Below the pieces are notes generated by a model. It saw only the letters and a program-made list of their open reading frames with translations, made no database searches and was not told the origin of the DNA. From the NCBI GenBank assembly GCA_964557545.1, contig CAZLAK010000064.1, positions 1 to 6,715 of the forward strand: a stretch of DNA of 6,715 bases, written 5' to 3'. Of this stretch, positions 5,079 through 6,715 are shown piece by piece. The position numbers and the translations under genes were made by a program. Numbering within the stretch: the stretch's first letter is position 1; each line of letters begins with the position of its first letter. Source of the stretch: CAZLAK01 sp964557545. Lineage in GTDB: Bacteria; Bacillota; Desulfotomaculia; Desulfotomaculales; Pelotomaculaceae.

Positions 5079-6599
5079 GTGCCAAAAAAAAGATTAGTGG
5101 CGTGCACGGCGGCTGTTCTTACAATTTTTTTGATTTTAGTGCCGTCGGCTTTGGCGGCAGAAATCCCTTTCAATGTCTACATCGACGGAAGAATAAAGAG
5201 TTCCGGCGAAGCTGTTATTACACAAAAAAACACGGTAAGCGTGAGGGTCTATGACGCTGCGGGAGGTGAACACACTGTCAAGGTAGGCAGTATGGCGGCA
5301 GCAAATTACGGCCCGGGAGATTATCGCGTGAACTACTACCCGTTAAAGACCGGGTTGAATAAAATCACGGTAGTGGCAGATACTTACAAAAATACATATG
5401 AAATTACTTACTTAGACAAGGCCTTACCCGGGGCCGGTTATTACATTTCGTCAATCCCGGCCAGCGGCACAATTACGGCCATAGATAAAACGCTGACCCT
5501 AAAATTTCCTAAAAACAACTATATTGTAAGCGGGCTGGACAACCCGCAAATCGTTGATGACCAGGGTCTGAGGATTGAGGTTGTTGAATTTTATAACAGC
5601 TACAGCCCTACCAGTTACCATCACATTGTGAGCCCGGTGTATAAGATTACGCCGGCTAGCAGTGAATTGAAAAGTGACAGCGAGCGCAAAGATGCCGCCG
5701 TCTTGTACCCGGGCGAGTTGGTGTTGAAGTACGATGACAGCGTGAGCAGCGCGTCCGCCGACACTTTAACAGTTATTTGGATACCGTACAGCGACAGCTA
5801 TTACGACAGTGACTCCGAAGATTTTAGTTACTACTGGCGCGATAACTGGGTTTCCCGCAGGTGTGTGGTTCTGGGGGGTAGCGTGGATACCTCAGCCCGC
5901 ACAATAACTGTTCCTTTCAGCAGAAACGGCTTTGGCACTTATGCAGTTTTCAATGTTGTCAGGGAATTTACCGACTTGTTGGATGCCAGCCAGAATTTAG
6001 CCTGGGCGCGCAACTACGTACTCCCCATTTGGGCCAAAGGGGTTATGGAGGTAAAAGGAAGCGGTGAGGGTTTTACTAATGTCAGTGATGAAAACATTAC
6101 CAGGGAAGAATTTACAGTAGCTATTGTCAAGGCCATGGGGATCTCCGTAAAAGAGAATCTCAGAGAATCGTTTATTGATTTACCCTCTGACCTTGAAATT
6201 CCTGAACACTACGACTACATTTTGACGGCTGCCAGAAACGGTATTGTTTACGGTTTTCCAACTGAAAATGGCATGAAATTTAAGCCCCAGGAATATCTAA
6301 CCAGAGAGCAGGCGGCAACCATCATTGCACGCGTGGCTGGCCTTAAAGTGAGTGACAATGAAGCGGCCACGGCGGCGTCTATGGCCAAGGCTTTTTACGA
6401 CTACTCTAAGAATCCCGGTATTTTTGGTCCTTGGGCTTCTCCCTTCATTTACGCGGCCTATAAGGCGGGTTTTGTACAGGGAAGCCCGGTGACGGTTGAG
6501 AAAAAGACACTTTACGAGTTTAGACCCAAGGACAATTTAACCCGCGCAGAAGCGGCAAAACTAATCTACGTACTCATGAAAAAGCAGAAAAGAATTTAA
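5079..6599 (+). CDS. Secreted S-layer homology (SLH) domain surface protein
   Basis: The 506-aa protein starts with a Sec signal peptide: KKR at 3-5, a hydrophobic stretch (about 6-22) and an ALA cleavage site at 24-26. Residues 27-295 are unassigned. They look beta-rich, with PGELVLKYDD near 209-218, an acidic, tyrosine-rich stretch at 234-257, and a GGSVDTSARTITVPF-like strand near 266-280. Three SLH repeats follow at about 297-355, 365-422 and 439-500, each with its helix motif (ITREEF 340-345, LTREQAA 407-413, LTRAEAA 487-493). SLH triplets bind pyruvylated secondary cell wall polymer, so the protein should sit on the outer cell wall. The base composition is visibly more AT-rich than clpC. 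It has its own sigma-28-like promoter, and terminators on both sides suggest a single-gene unit. The specific function is unknown; structural S-layer, adhesion or motility-linked surface roles are all possible. Confidence 0.9.
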   Translation: MPKKRLVACTAAVLTIFLILVPSALAAEIPFNVYIDGRIKSSGEAVITQKNTVSVRVYDAAGGEHTVKVGSMAAANYGPGDYRVNYYPLKTGLNKITVVADTYKNTYEITYLDKALPGAGYYISSIPASGTITAIDKTLTLKFPKNNYIVSGLDNPQIVDDQGLRIEVVEFYNSYSPTSYHHIVSPVYKITPASSELKSDSERKDAAVLYPGELVLKYDDSVSSASADTLTVIWIPYSDSYYDSDSEDFSYYWRDNWVSRRCVVLGGSVDTSARTITVPFSRNGFGTYAVFNVVREFTDLLDASQNLAWARNYVLPIWAKGVMEVKGSGEGFTNVSDENITREEFTVAIVKAMGISVKENLRESFIDLPSDLEIPEHYDYILTAARNGIVYGFPTENGMKFKPQEYLTREQAATIIARVAGLKVSDNEAATAASMAKAFYDYSKNPGIFGPWASPFIYAAYKAGFVQGSPVTVEKKTLYEFRPKDNLTRAEAAKLIYVLMKKQKRI

Positions 6600-6614
6600 C
6601 GCTGAAAAGAGCTT

Positions 6615-6640
6615 GGGGGTGCATGCCCCCTTAAATTTTT
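6615..6640 (+). terminator. Probable intrinsic terminator after the SLH gene
   Basis: GGGGG (6615-6619) pairs with CCCCC (6626-6630), extended by a T-G wobble, around a GCAT loop. TTAAATTTTT follows. The stem is short but very GC-rich. The T-run is displaced by five bases, so termination may be less efficient than at the other two terminators. Confidence 0.7.
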
Positions 6641-6679
6641 CACGGTTGGCGGGTAATTTATCCCGGGGCCTTGTTCCTA

Positions 6680-6708
6680 TTGTTTTTGGCCGGTCAAAGT
6701 GCTATAAT
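6680..6708 (+). promoter_or_regulatory. Sigma-A-like promoter (extended -10) of the next gene, outside window
   Basis: TATAAT (6703-6708) has TG one base upstream (6700-6701), forming an extended -10. A weak -35, TTGTTT (6680-6685), lies 17 bp upstream. The spacer contains GGTCAAA (6692-6698), identical to one CtsR heptad, but no second heptad is seen 10 bp to either side. The transcript would start near the window's last base, so the gene served is not visible. Confidence 0.65.
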
Positions 6709-6715
6709 CTAAAAA

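Noticed and set aside
5094..5105. LVAC near the SLH protein N-terminus as a lipoprotein lipobox
   Set aside because: The Cys is at residue 9, before the hydrophobic core, so there is no room for a signal peptide upstream; the ALA site at 24-26 fits signal peptidase I instead.
4895..5173. Minus-strand 92-aa open frame across the clpC-SLH gap
   Set aside because: It overlaps the terminator, the sigma-28 promoter and the SLH signal peptide, with no plausible ribosome binding site or family resemblance.

Overview
The window looks like a chromosomal piece from a Gram-positive bacterium of the Firmicutes, most likely class Clostridia and perhaps Peptococcaceae-like. The reasons are the ctsR-mcsA-mcsB-clpC operon, strong purine-rich ribosome binding sites, frequent GTG starts, a tRNA with encoded CCA, and an S-layer-homology (SLH) protein of a style common in spore-forming Clostridia. 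The taxonomic placement is inference; no marker gene is complete.

Layout. Positions 1-182 hold the end of an rRNA operon: the 3' part of 5S rRNA, a tRNA-Asn(GTT) 13 nt later, and a strong intrinsic terminator. Positions 183-303 hold a sigma-A promoter with an extended -10 (231-258), overlapped downstream by CtsR-type heptads and bracketed by a perfect 9-bp inverted repeat. Positions 304-4898 carry ctsR, mcsA, mcsB and clpC, all on the plus strand and tightly packed, ending in an intrinsic terminator at 4939-4963. Positions 4964-5078 form a short regulatory leader. Positions 5079-6599 encode a secreted protein with three C-terminal SLH repeats. A hairpin follows it at 6615-6640. The window ends on a sigma-A-like promoter (6680-6708) for a gene that lies outside.

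How the genes work together. CtsR represses its own operon and other protein quality control genes. McsA and McsB form the protein-arginine kinase complex. Phosphoarginine-tagged proteins are recognised by the N-terminal domain of ClpC, which unfolds them for ClpP (not in the window). The residues expected for each step are present, so this is an intact, canonical system and not a new one.

The most notable signal is upstream of the SLH gene. The sequence TAAAGTTT-N11-GCCGATAA matches the full sigma-28 (FliA/SigD) flagellar promoter consensus at every position with the exact spacing. This suggests that the SLH surface protein belongs to the motility regulon. Between that promoter and the SLH gene is a possible nine-codon leader ORF with its own AGGAG, whose stop codon runs into the SLH gene's ribosome binding site.
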